From: Haliotis asinina
Lineage: Eukaryota > Mollusca > Gastropoda > Lepetellida > Haliotidae
Direction: 5' to 3'
DNA: 64,000 nt
NCBI RefSeq assembly: GCF_037392515.1
Contig: NC_090285.1
Span: 5,211,501 to 5,275,500, forward strand
Numbering within the stretch: the first letter of the stretch is position 1; every line of letters starts with the position of its first letter. This document shows positions 20,929 to 32,139 of the stretch, piece by piece. The notes beneath the pieces were generated by a model, which saw nothing but the letters and a program-made list of their open reading frames with translations, searched no databases and had not been told where the DNA came from. The translations under genes and the position numbers were made by a program.

Positions 20929-22640
20929 TTATAATCTAGAAATAACCGGGTATCTGTTATTTAACCCATGAAATGAAATGAGACCAGCATAATTACAGAG
21001 GTCCTTAGCTCCAATAATTCCACACTCAAACCAACGTTTAAGAAAAAAAGAAGATACATGAAAAGAACCAGAGGGGCTCAGAGAACATTTTAGACAGATC
21101 ATTCTGATGTTCACTGTCACTCTGTAATGAATAGACTTCTGAATCTCTTCCATGATAGAAGAACATCTTTCCAATGTGGATTGTCCACAGTTCAGAACTG
21201 ATAAACATTTGAGCCACACTGAAGCAAGCAGATGAATAGGGACACTGAAAGGTTTATTAACGGCGTTATTACAATACCTCTTAACTTCAGTAATTCCATA
21301 CTCGAACCAACTTTTAAGAAAAAGGATGAATAAAAAAACTCGTTCAGAGGTTCTTACAGAAACTTTTAGACTGACCATTCTGACCATCTTTCCATAATGG
21401 GTTTTCCACAGTGCAGAACTGATGTTTGAACCAGATTGAGCAGGCAGATGAATAGGAAGGGGTCATTAAATTTTTAATAGTGGCTTGTTTCAATGTAGCA
21501 ATAGAGGTTTTTAAATCAATCATCCTATTTCCTCGTTCCCTGTAATCCTTGTTCATGTTCATCCTCTTAATCTTATCAGGTTTACCACTCCAGATAAGAT
21601 TGGAAAAAACATTTTTTTCAATACCATCCATGAAACTTTAGGGAGGATTAGAAAGCGATGTAAAAATGTATACAAAAGTAGATAGGGCCAAAGTTATAAT
21701 TACAATTGTCTTCCCAGTACTGATCAAGTTCCTTTCTCGCCAATTCCCAAGGATATTCGATATAGCTTTTGGCCTTCTCCGGGTGTTAATAACCCTCAGG
21801 TCATTCAGATCAGCATTTAAAACGATACCCAAAGTTCCCTGAATGCCAGTCCAGGCCAAAATCACTACATATTATATCTTTACTGTTGGCCACAGCTCCA
21901 ATACACGAGAACTTTGTCTTGCCTATCTTTATTTTTAGTCCTCACATGCAATAAAAGAATATCCAGCCTTCAGGCTGACATTGGAGCAATCCAAAAAGAA
22001 CTGGTTGTCATCAGCATATTGGCCTAGTTTATATTCCTTGCAATTCAAAGTAACATCCCTAATATTAACATTTTCACGACTCACGATATCCACGATCTCC
22101 GCTCCAAACAAAAATAGATGTGGCGAGATGGGATTCCCTTCCCTACAGCCTCTATTATCAGGAAAGAATTCGGATAGATGTCCATTTTGAATAATGGAGA
22201 AGGTAGCAGTTTTCATTGGTATAGATATCCATTTCAGCATGTTTGAACTGAATCCACATTTTTGTAAAACTTTGCTTACATATGTTTTGGAAACTTACAA
22301 AAGCATTTTCAAAATCAGTTAATTATAAAAGGTTATTTTTATTTGTTTTCTAGTTTCAAACATGACGTCATATTACAGTCTTATTTTTTCACTTACACAT
22401 CTGACAGGGATGAAGCCTGTTTGAATTGCATGTATCAAATGGTCAAGTGCAGCTTTCAGTTTGTTAGTGATACATGTGCTAATAATCTTAGAGATGGCAG
22501 TTAAGAACGATATAGGGAGCCAGTTCTTCAAGTAGTTTCCCTTCTTTGCTTAGATATGCTAGTTATGACTCCCCTGTTCATAGAAAAAGTCAGCTGATCA
22601 GTTTAAACGATTGATTTATGTATCGAAGAATATAGCAGGT
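20929..22640 (-). mobile_element. L1-like LINE fragment (RT and C-terminus)
   Basis: The minus strand encodes an L1-type RT in pieces: 'NWLPISFLTAISKII' near 22500, 'FPDNRGCREGNPISPHLFLF' and the catalytic motif 'YADDNQFFLD' (21935-22240), 'TLGIVLNADLNDLRVIN' (21638-21865), 'NVFSNLIWSGKPDKIKRM' (21344-21631), and a duplicated C-terminal region with 'KSWFEYGITEVK' and 'KRWFECGIIGAKDLCNYAG' (20929-21387). The domain order is that of L1/Tx1-type LINEs. The frames are broken between the pieces and the 5' end (endonuclease) is missing. Confidence 0.6.
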
Positions 22641-22962
22641 ACCTAATGGGCTGGTCAGGACGTACTGCAATGTACTGAAGCATAATTAAAAAGTCGCGGT
22701 GTCACTAGTCTTCTTCATTTCGAGCGCTGTAGTGATCCGAACAGTATTAGTTTCTGGGAATAGCTTTTAGTTGGAATTCACATGGCGCGAGTGTTAAACC
22801 CAATATTCCTTCCAGTGGAGGCTTTTCCCCGTTCACTGGGACGAACTTGAACTTCTGAATCATGGTGGTGAGGAAGAGGAAGAGCTCCATCCGGGCCATT
22901 GATTCCCCTAGGCAAACCCTTCGACCTTAAAATAGGAAAACAAAAGTTCATTTCCATTACCG

Positions 22963-23098
22963 TATGTATGTATGTATGTATGTATGTATGTATGTATGTA
23001 TGTATGTATGTATGTATGTATGTATGTATGTATGTATGTATGTATGTATGTATGTATGTATGTATGAGCGTGCGTGCGTGCGCGCGCGCGCGCGCGTG
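22963..23098. repeat. (TATG)n microsatellite followed by a (CG)n tract in P450 A intron 3
   Basis: About 25 copies of a tetranucleotide TATG/GTAT run to about 23066, followed by GCGT repeats and an uninterrupted CG alternation near 23079-23098. It lies in the last intron of copy A. TG-rich and CG-rich microsatellite sequence occupies the same intron in copies B and C. The alternating CG is prone to Z-DNA. The 82-residue frame across it is an artefact. Confidence 0.9.
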
Positions 23099-25274
23099 TA
23101 TGTACTACACACGTATTAACAGGTCATTGGTTACTATATTATGCTGAGCGTATAGGTTTCTCACCCAAAGAAAATGGAATAAATTCCTCCCTCTTCTGAA
23201 TCTTGCCTTCGCCATCAAGGAAACGATCCGGCCGAAAGTTTTGTGAATCTCCCCATAGATCCTTGTCTTGGAGGACTGAATCAAGGTTCAATATGACCAT
23301 AACGCCTTTCGGGAAGGTGTATCCTCGGAACTGTACATCTTGTGGAACTGTGTGAGGGATAGTAACAGGAGCAATATTACCGTATCTCAAGGTTTCCATA
23401 ATGGTGGCCTCTACGTAAGGAAGGTTAGTCTTGTCTTTCATGGATGGTGGTCTGCTCTGACCGACATTTTCCAGAATCTCCTGGAAGCACTTCTCTTGTA
23501 CATCCGGGTAGTTCAGGAAGAAGGCCAGCGCCCAGCGTATTGTGGTAGACGTTGTCTCTGAGCCCCCAGTGAACAGATCATTAATAGTCTGCCTCAGATT
23601 CTCCACTGCCAACACGAATGATAAGCTCAAATGACAGATGTATTAATACCCATATAACATCGCAAACACAATATTTGCATGCCGACGAAAAACTTGTTGA
23701 AATGAGAAAATGTTGTGACAGAATCAACCAGGCCTTTACTTCGCTCAGTGTAGATTCAGTGTAGATTAAACAAGAAAGTTCAACTTCCTAAGTCTGTCAA
23801 ATGTTTACAGAACCAACAATGCCTCATCAGAGTTAAAAACAATAGCCAAATCAAACTCATGCTTTAACAACATGAGTAAAATAATACGTAACATGACCAA
23901 CATAAAACCGGAAGCAAGACAATTACAAAACCAAACATACGTTTTGATAAAATTCTCGATCAAAGTTAAAAAGAAAGGCCAAATCAAAGTTATACTTACA
24001 TAAAATGATTAAATTAAATTAGAGTTCAATATACACACATACCCAATTCAATACAGCCTTAGTCAAAAATGATGTATCAGTTATATGTGTGAACAAATAA
24101 CGCAAAACAACTCTTTAAAAGTAAGTATCTCTGTCTTGGAAATAAACAATGTCAAGAACATCTTCAGATAATAAAACACACTTACAGTCTAATGTCGTTG
24201 TTTCTTGTTTCTGTTGGCGACGTCGCATCTCATTCAAGTACACATGGATGAAGTCGTCCCGATTTTCCTCATCGTGGTCGTTCAAGTGATCCTTAATGGA
24301 AGGTTTAATCAGTAGATTTTCCACCATTTCTATGCTGTCCATTGTTTTCCTGAACTTGAATGGGTCACCAGGCTAATATCGCACAACAGGAAAGACGCCC
24401 AGTATTCCAGTTATTGCGCTGTTTTTGAAAAATTCATCCAGTGCTTTCAGAAACTTGACGAAGACAGGGTCGGTATATTCAAAACGTTTGCCAAAGACAA
24501 TGGAACAGATGGCATTTGATACGGCATTCTGCACTAAATGCTCTATGTTGAAACCCCGGCCTTTCCGTTCCTCCAGGGCTAACACAAAGTGTGCAATTTC
24601 CTCGTGTATTTTGTCCTCCATGATCATTCTTCCAGCCCCAAACTCTCGCAGAGTGTTGAGAGCAAAGCGCCTCTGTTCATGCCACAAGTCCCCGGACGTT
24701 CCGACTACACCTGTTTGAACAATACAGTGAAATAGAATTAAGCTCTACGACGAAGCATACATGTGGCAGTGTTTGTAGACATTTATTGATCAGTGGTGTA
24801 TCTGATTCGCGTTGTCTCTCTTACGACTCAGTTAGGGCGGAGGTGACCTGGTTACTCTATTGAGTCAAGACTCTCGAGATAGGTACTGGGCCTACTCTGG
24901 AGTATGCAAGTGATATCTGATGAATTGGAGGAAACTTTTCGTGTACACGGAGCGAGTCTCAGTCTGGTCTTGTTCACCTCACATATGACATTTTACTGTT
25001 CAACGCTGGCAGTTATGCAACAATCGTTTTCCACCCTGCATACTCGCACTTGGCCTATTTTGAAAGCTCCAGCACTGTTGCATCATCATCACTATCTTTG
25101 TTGCTACAATGTTCCTATTATATTATCGTTATATTGAATTTGTAATGCGAAGTTGTAATTTCTTTGTAATTAGTTACTTTCAGAATACAGTTGTTAATTA
25201 TTTCACTTTTCTTTGTTATTTCACGCCATGTTCTTTGCATGAATGCCACGTGCGAAACGTCTACGATAGTATAG

Positions 25275-25870
25275 AAATATACTCCTCACACAAAATTAAG
25301 GAACACGTATTTTCAGTGTAATACATGCAAATCGATTTATCTGATAACAGTGACACCATCACCCAAACACAAACACCCTCAGAAACAACATGAAAAATGT
25401 GTGGCATGAATGTGCTCCTTTCATCACACATGATCGTCACCCTGATCGGCTTAAACCAACCTGTAATCACACCTATAGTACGCCAAGCGCGTCCTAACTT
25501 CATGTTTATGGATGACAATGATCCGACATGGATGATAATGGATGATAATGGATGAGAACAAGTTGATGTTTAGGTCAACATCTCGCATATGGACTTGGCT
25601 CTTGGGTCACTTGATCGTAATCCCCTTGAGCATGCTTTGGACATTACTGGGAGTCATGTTTACTGTCACCATGTTCACCCGAATGACCTTGAGCAGGCAT
25701 TACAGAGAGAATGGCGGAACATTCCGCAACAACAAATTTAAGCTTATTTGGTCGATACAAAGACGTGTACAAAGCTTGCATTTGTGCTCATGATGGTCAT
25801 ACGCGTTAGGAAACACTGCTAACATTTGTGTTGCTTGACATTTTTTTAGAAGTATACATAAAGGTAACAA
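25275..25870 (+). mobile_element. Tc1/mariner-type transposon remnant in P450 A intron 1
   Basis: The C-terminal end of a DDE transposase is encoded around 25590-25740, with 'RNPLEHALDITGSHVY' then 'NDLEQALQREWRNIPQQQI', matching the family pattern (DLNPIEHxWD ... EEWxxIPQ). The left boundary near 25275-25305 contains CTCCTCACACAAAATTAAGG, which looks like a terminal repeat, but I did not find its partner. The catalytic core between is not readable. It lies in the first intron of copy A and is absent from the same intron of copy B. Confidence 0.5.
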
Positions 25871-26573
25871 CGGATTAAAAAGTTAACTCCAATGGAAACA
25901 TGTGTTTCGAGAGTTAGATGTTAAAGACCCTGGTTTGTCCTTGAAGTGCCTCCTGAAAGCTTCCTGTTTGAAACTTCTCCAAATGAATGCACATATTTGT
26001 GTTCGTGTACACACAATGTAGTACAATAAGATAAATGACAACTGATATCTCATCATGAAGCACACACATGCTGCCTACAATATAGTTTATTTGACCATGC
26101 TTTCAGCAATGGCAGTTACTGACAATTAGCATTTTCGATATGACTGTCGAGGCTGCCATGTATTAGACCTGATAAGTTAGATTCAGTCTTGAGATTCACT
26201 GTTAGACACATTCAGTTTTGTTCGAATATAAAGAAAACGCACCTCTTCTTTTTGAGAAGAAATCGGTCACAAAAGAGTGCGGTCTGTCGGAGAAGACGTC
26301 GGCGTTCTTGACTATGGCTTCTTTAAGGACGCTGTAGCCATTGAGGACGATGAGAGGCTTGTGGAAGACGTACAGACTGAAAATGTCGCCATACTTCTGT
26401 CGGAGGTTCTTAAACAAGACCCGGGGATCCGTGCCCATCGTCAGGGCATTCCCCAGGAACGGAAGGAGAGGGGGGCCAGGGGGAAGTCCAGTGGGCCGCC
26501 TCGTTGACAGCCATAACACTACCAGCACCACGACCAGAAATAAGGCAACTGTTGTAAATCCAAAATCCCACAT

Positions 26574-27328
26574 GATGATTGTACGTTAATTTCCAACCTG
26601 TGTAAAAGCTGACTGAAGAGAGCGAGACTAAGTCGAGTGGCGCATTGGCACAACTGACTCACAATAGACCCCCGGTTGTCAATGTTTACTGAGCGAGCAG
26701 GTCAAGACGCGGTCAAGTCGTTGACAGGTCAGGAGGCCAAGGTCTCCCGGACCGTAGAGAAAAAGGTATGTGAGAGTAACACTCAAATCTAACGTGATTC
26801 GGCTGGACCTATATATTTATTAGCCACGATATAGCCACGCAGTCAGTATGTGTATTTGCCTTTCAACCAATGGAATAAGTTGATTGTAAATTTTCACAGT
26901 ATATATGTTTCATAAAGTGGGCTCGGTTGTGATTACCAGGAGTCTTGAACTTGTTTACACTCCCCAAGTAAGTGATTTATCATTTGAAGTAAGTGTTGAA
27001 AGGGGAGCTGTCCGTAAAGTAGCTTTTAGGGTCACTATCTACATAAAAATATATCGCACAAGCAATAGTCATGGTTCCTGAAGATGAAATGACTGCATTT
27101 ATGTAATCTCTAATTTTGTACACATTTTCCCCGGCAACCTTTGACCACGTTCTTCATGTTTTTTAATGGTTCTTTTTTCAAAATTGTAGCATCTGTACAT
27201 AATTTTCTGAACCAAACTTTATGAACATGTTTTAGGCATATCTGAATATATGCACAACAGTACTTTTGTTCAGTTTACGATTTAATATACAATGGGTGAC
27301 TGTATTATTGACATTGAGTATGTTGCAC

Positions 27329-27329
<1 letters not shown>
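26574..27329. promoter_or_regulatory. 5' flank of P450 copy A; no clear promoter element
   Basis: This is the region upstream of the copy A start codon on the minus strand. A TA-rich stretch near 26811-26823 could be TATA-like but lies about 240 bp from the ATG. I see no confident promoter, and no other gene lies here. Confidence 0.2.
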
Positions 27330-27363
<34 letters not shown>

Positions 27364-27364
27364 G
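27330..27364. repeat. (GA)n/(G)n microsatellite
   Basis: An uninterrupted GA dinucleotide run is followed by about a dozen G residues. Confidence 0.9.
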
Positions 27365-27865
27365 CGTTCAAGGGGTTAGTAGCCACACTGTTGGAAGAGA
27401 AGCAGAGGGCCTAAATGTTTTAAGAATACTTCTGTGCTGCCAATGTGCAGTAACTGAAATTACCAAGAGTTCATACCGGTATTATGGACTCAGACACAAG
27501 GCGACAGGATGTTAAATACTTGACACTCATGGCTCTTATTGCCCTAAGGGTGCTACGAACTAAGCATGAAAGGGAGAGAGAAGCTATTCTACAATAACTT
27601 AGAACTAAATTCAAACGCTGTGTGTTAACATCAATCAAACACAACAACCAATCCGTTGGCCGAAAGACATGATCTGCTTAAGGTAGAATGGATTGCTGTC
27701 TTCCGTCTACATAATGACCATTTGCATGTTAATCACTATCGAACAGTGACGATATCAGGTAATAACTTAAAAACCTCATTAAGTCATGCAGAGCATTTGA
27801 ATTGGAAAGTTACGTTCAAACCTCCACTTGTCCTTGCTTCTTTCCTGATTCGGTGATAACAAAGT

Positions 27866-29455
27866 TTGACATGGGTCAGTTGTGTAGTGCTGCCGACGCA
27901 TTCCATGGGTCAGTTGTGTAGTGCTGCCGACGCATTCCATGGGTCAGATGTGTAGTGCTGCCGACGCATTCCATGGGTCAGTTGTGTAGTACTGCCGACG
28001 CATTCCATGGGTCAGTTGTGTAGTGCTGCCCACGCATTCCATGGGTCAGTTGTGTAGTGCTGCCGACGTACTAGTATTCCATGGGTCCGTTGTGCAATGC
28101 TGCCAATATATTGCATAGGTCAGCTGTGCAGAGTTGCCAAGGTATTCCATTGGTCTGTTGTGTAGTGTTGTCAATGTATTCCTTTGGTCTGTTGTGTAGT
28201 GCTGCCAAGGTATTCCATGGGTCAGTTGTGTAGTGCTGCCAATTTATTCCATGGGTCATCAATACAGTGCCGTCAAGGTATGACATAGGTCAACAGTACA
28301 GTGCTGCGAAGGTATGACATAGATCAACAATACTGTGCCGCCAATGTATGATATGGGCCAACAATACTGTGCCGCCAAGGTATGACATGGGTCAACAATA
28401 CTGTACCGCCAAGGTATGACATGGGACAACAATACTGTGCCGCCAATGTATGTCATGGGTCAACAATACTGTGCTGTCAAGGCATGACATAGGTCAACAA
28501 CACAGTGCTGCCAAGGTATGACATAGGTCAACAATACAATGCCGCCAATATATGACATGGGCCAACAATACTGTGTCGCCAAGGTATGAAATGGGTCAAC
28601 AATACTGTGCCGCCAAGGTATGGCGTGGGTCAACAATACTGTGCCGCCAATGTATGACATGGGCCAACAATACTGTGCTGTCAAGGCATGACATAGGTCA
28701 ACAATACAGTGCTGCGAAGGTATGACATAGGCCAACAATACTGTGCCGCCAATGTATGACATGGGCCAACAATACTGTGCCGCCAATGTATGACATGGGC
28801 CAACAATACTGTGCCGCCAAGGTATGACATGGGCCAACAATACTGTGCCGCCAATGTATGACATGGGCCAACAATACTGTGCCGCCAAGGTATGACATGG
28901 GCCAACAATACTGTGCCGCCAAGGTATGACATGGGCCAACAATACTGTGCCGCCAAGGTATGACATGGGTCAACAATACTGTGCCGCCAAGGTATGGCGT
29001 GGGTCAACAATACTGTGCCGCCAATGTATGACATGGGCCAACAATACTGTGCTGTCAAGGCATGACATAGGTCAACAATACAGTGCTGCGAAGGTATGAC
29101 ATAGGCCAACAATACTGTGCCGCCAATGTATGACATGGGCCAACAATACTGTGCCGCCAAGGTATGACATGGGCCAACAATACTGTGCCGCCAAGGTATG
29201 ACATGGGCCAACAGTACTGTGCCGCCAAGGTATGACATGGGCCAACAATACTGTGCCGCCAATGTATGACATGGGTCAGCAATACTGTACCGCCAAGGTG
29301 TGGCGTGGGTCAACAATACTGTGCCGCCAAGGTACGACATAGGTCAACAATACTGTGCCGCCAATGTATGACATGGGTCAACAGTACTGTGCCGCCAAGG
29401 TATGACATGGGTCAACAATACTGTGCCGCCAAGGTATTAGAGGAGTCAACTGCAT
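27866..29455. repeat. 34-bp minisatellite array, about 47 units
   Basis: The whole stretch is a head-to-tail array of a 34-bp unit. The left part (to about 28260) has units of the form 'CCATGGGTCAGTTGTGTAGT' plus GCTGCCGACGCATT. The right part has 'GACATGGGCCAACAATACTG' plus TGCCGCCAAGGTAT. The two variants are clearly related. A 374-bp block (11 units) is duplicated within the array: the marker CTGTCAAGGCATGACATAGG occurs near 28678 and again 374 bp later. Because 34 is not a multiple of 3 and the unit lacks stops, the minus strand shows long repetitive open frames (up to 219 residues) that I do not regard as genes. Degenerate units recur at 49320-49440. Confidence 0.95.
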
Positions 29456-29829
29456 AGCGCATTTTTGTATAACTTTGATGTAATGCCCTTGCAAAAAGTC
29501 GTTGATAATGCTGAAATACATGTAGGTATATAACAATCGAAACATTATTTCGCAAGAGAATTATATTGACAGTAATTCTGAAATAAACGTTATGACTATA
29601 CCATTGTATTTCTGTCCTTCAAGTGCGGTTACCACATTGAACTATGCTTTCCAAATCCTGAACGCCCTGATTAGTTTGAACTCTTGATCGTGTGCACACA
29701 CATTTTCACTTTCATAAACGATTGCCGTCAATACAGTACAGAACCCTAAGTGACAGCTGACCTCGAAAATGACGTTTACCAACACAGTATGTTTACAATG
29801 TACTTTATCAGGTGATACTTTTATCCTCC

Positions 29830-30850
29830 GCGCAGTATTTCTTCTCAAAAGGTTGTGCAGGGGCAAATGTCGATATCAAGTGCCCAGATAACTTCGATGT
29901 AATACTGTGGATACAATTCATTGTATTAGTTTACGCCGATGACGCAGTTATTTTTGGTATTACACGAGAAGGCTTACAAATGCCATTTAATGCTTCCCAT
30001 GATTACTCAATTTCAGTGAAGTTGAATTTGAATAACTGTAAAGCTAAAAAGACTCATATTTGGAGGAGAACCTGCTACATCATCTAAACTAACATTCTGT
30101 TACTGTAAGAAACTTTCAGAACAGGTTGATATCAGAACGTATCTATGGTTTAGTATGCACAGAAATAGACAATATAAAAGAGGAATATACCCATCATGTT
30201 TTAAGCACTAAAAGTAAAGTACGCATTACTTAAGAAAGCTCTTGACTTTGATATACCTCCAGATACTGTATTATCATTATCTGATACTTTAGTTGTCCCT
30301 GTCCTAACATGTGACCTAGAAATAAACAGTTTTGAAAATACTGATTTATTTGAACGAGTTTATCCTAACTTTCATGTATTACGTCATGCATTATTTCATG
30401 TATTACGTCATGTATTATTTCATGTATTACGGCATGTATTATTTCATGTATTACGGCATGTATTATGGTATATGGCTGACTTGGAGGACAACTGTTATAT
30501 ATTAAAGTATACAAGCGTTTGATAGCTTTCTGGCAAAAACTGAATCATAAGAATAATGAAAATAAAATTATCCCAGATATTTTATAAAATCACACTGGAC
30601 TCTCAAATCAGTAGTAGCGATTACCTATCAGACGTATACGAAATAATGTTGCAATAAGTAATATTTTAAAGAATTATTCTGCATATTACGCTTCATGGGT
30701 ATCTCGACATTTCACCGAACCCTTAAAGATCAGTTTAATCAAAATTGGTGACAGATCATCATGGAAGGCACAAAGGTCATTACATTCGATGCTACAAGCA
30801 CTTCCCAGATATTGAAAGAAATATCACATAACCATAATCTACAGGTTGAA
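29830..30850 (+). mobile_element. LINE RT C-terminal fragment (YGSEIWG-type relative)
   Basis: The plus strand encodes the RT catalytic box 'LVYADDAVIFGITREGLQ' followed by 'KLNLNNCKAKKTHI' (29925-30060). It continues in other frames with 'PVLTCDLEINSFENTDLFERV'-like text (30295-30360), the equivalent of 'PILLYGSEIWG...IE.VH', and a decayed C-terminal part (30640-30850). It is a dead fragment of the same broad LINE type as at 6500-7230 and 52100-53170. Confidence 0.5.
30373..30472. repeat. 24-bp tandem repeat, about 4 units
   Basis: The unit reads TCATGTATTACGTCATGTATTATT with small variations (CGGC for CGTC). It lies inside the decayed LINE fragment and probably expanded from the coding remnant. 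Confidence 0.85.
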
Positions 30851-31229
30851 ACTGGTCGATGGAGTGGAGTACCTATTACGAGAGAAGAGTGACTTTGCTC
30901 TCTGTGCACGTCACAAGCAATTGCAGGTGAGTTCCATTATCGTTAAAAGTCCATTTTTATCCGCAATCGATTTCTACAATATCCGAATTCTTAAAGATGG
31001 TAAATCGTCTCAAAACGAATATAATTTTAAAACGATTTTTCACTAGTTTCACTAGTTTTATTATTAATAATTCGGCTGATTCAAGTTTACGAATCACGAT
31101 TGTTATAATGTGCGTGTATGCCATGCAGCACGAATGTCAGGCACAATGATTGTTTCTCACGTGCAAAACATGAGTACAGCATGTAACTATAAAAGACCCA
31201 AATGAATCTCACAATTTCATCCACGATCT

Positions 31230-32085
31230 TGCAAGTATTGTACACGGGGACGGCTCAACGCTGCCGATCGAAATCAGGCAATTTGGACGATTGCAAACTG
31301 GCGAATCAAAGGGTGAGGTGGCAAGGATCTTCAACATTCACCCCAGTACAATAACTCGATTGTGGGATCGATTTCGTCAAATCAGTTCGACAAATGACCG
31401 TCCAAGAACAGGAAGACATAGAGTCACCACACTTGCCCAAGATCGCTACATCATTGTAACCCACCCATGTGACCGCCATCGTAAGGCCCGGGACACAGCA
31501 CAAGAACAGTCTGGAGCCCGAAGTGTGTCTAATCAGACAACCAGGAACCGTCTCCGAGAAACACGTGCCAAACATCCCAAAGTTGCCCCTTCTTGACACG
31601 ACTACATCGACGTAGACGAGTGATATGGTGTAACACGGTGTTGCCAAGGAACCTGACAAACTGGAGGCGCATGTTTGCTTTAGCGATGAATCCCATTACC
31701 TCCTCAGGCGACCTCATACACCCGCAGATCGGAACTTGTGCTTGTCCAAGGCAATCTGACGGCCAATCGATACATCGACCATCCGCACGTCCTTCACCTT
31801 GTTGACCGTCAACGGCAGCTCTTCCAACAGGACGAAGTCAGGCCCCACATAACACCGTTGCCACCGTTGACTACCTTGCCAATAACAGCATCGATACTAT
31901 CCCCTGGCCCTCCAGATCCCTGGATCTAAACCCAATCGAACACCTTTGGGATCAGATCGACAGAAGGGTACGTCGACGTCGTAATCCACCACAGAATCTT
32001 CAACAGTTGTTCCACATGCAGGAGGAATGGAGATTCTACAACAAAAAATATTTACTTAGATTGTCGAAATTGTGACGAAGGCGTT
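31230..32085 (+). mobile_element. Tc1-like transposon, decayed transposase
   Basis: The helix-turn-helix DNA-binding part is readable in one frame at 31291-31596: 'GESKGEVARIFNIHPSTITR', 'LWDRFRQISSTNDRPRTGRH', then 'AQDRYIIVTHPCDRHRKARD'. The C-terminal catalytic part survives in other frames near 31810-32000: 'QQDEVRPH', 'YLANNSIDTIPWPSRSLDLN' and 'PIEHLWDQIDRRVRRRR'. These contain the second Asp and the Glu of the DDE triad. Several frame breaks are present. Terminal inverted repeats were not identified. Confidence 0.75.
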
Positions 32086-32139
32086 TGACTAAAACTGAAA
32101 TCCTTCAAAAGGGAACTGTAGACGATCAAACAAATCAAA

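Larger units (their letters stand above)
22747..26573 (-). pseudogene. CYP2-like cytochrome P450, copy A (single in-frame stop in exon 2)
   Basis: Four exons read on the minus strand: 26573-26243 (331 bp), 24710-24186 (525), 23605-23165 (441) and 22925-22747 (179), all with GT/AG borders and phase 1 junctions, giving 491 codons. The predicted product is a microsomal monooxygenase. It has an N-terminal membrane anchor (residues 1-25), the proline-rich hinge 'LPPGPP', helix C 'WHEQRR', the I-helix oxygen-binding 'GGSETT', ExxR 'ETLR', 'FRPDRF' and the heme loop 'FSLGRRVCLG' with the thiolate Cys. TAG at 24373-24375 replaces the Leu codon present in copies B and C ('VVRY-stop-PGDP' against 'LVRYLPGDP'). 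Every other splice site and motif is intact, so this is either a very recent pseudogene, a null allele or a sequencing error. Confidence 0.88.

Noticed and set aside
22899-23147. 82-residue frame with Met-Tyr-Val-Cys repeats
   Set aside because: It is the translation of the (TATG)n microsatellite in a P450 intron.
28071-29340. Long minus-strand open frames (up to 219 residues, 'CWPMSYLGGTVLLAHVIPWR' repeats)
   Set aside because: They are produced by the stop-free 34-bp minisatellite, whose length makes all frames cycle. There is no start context, no domain, and the same peptide appears in shifted frames.
27866-29455. CRISPR-like regular repeat spacing
   Set aside because: Units are directly adjacent with no unique spacers, and the genome is animal.
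29455-29830. Possible second P450 intron-1 relic to the right of the minisatellite
   Set aside because: A few short similarities to the other copies' intron 1 were seen (e.g. CACTTTCA and ATACAGTACA stretches), but no exon sequence follows, so I do not call it.
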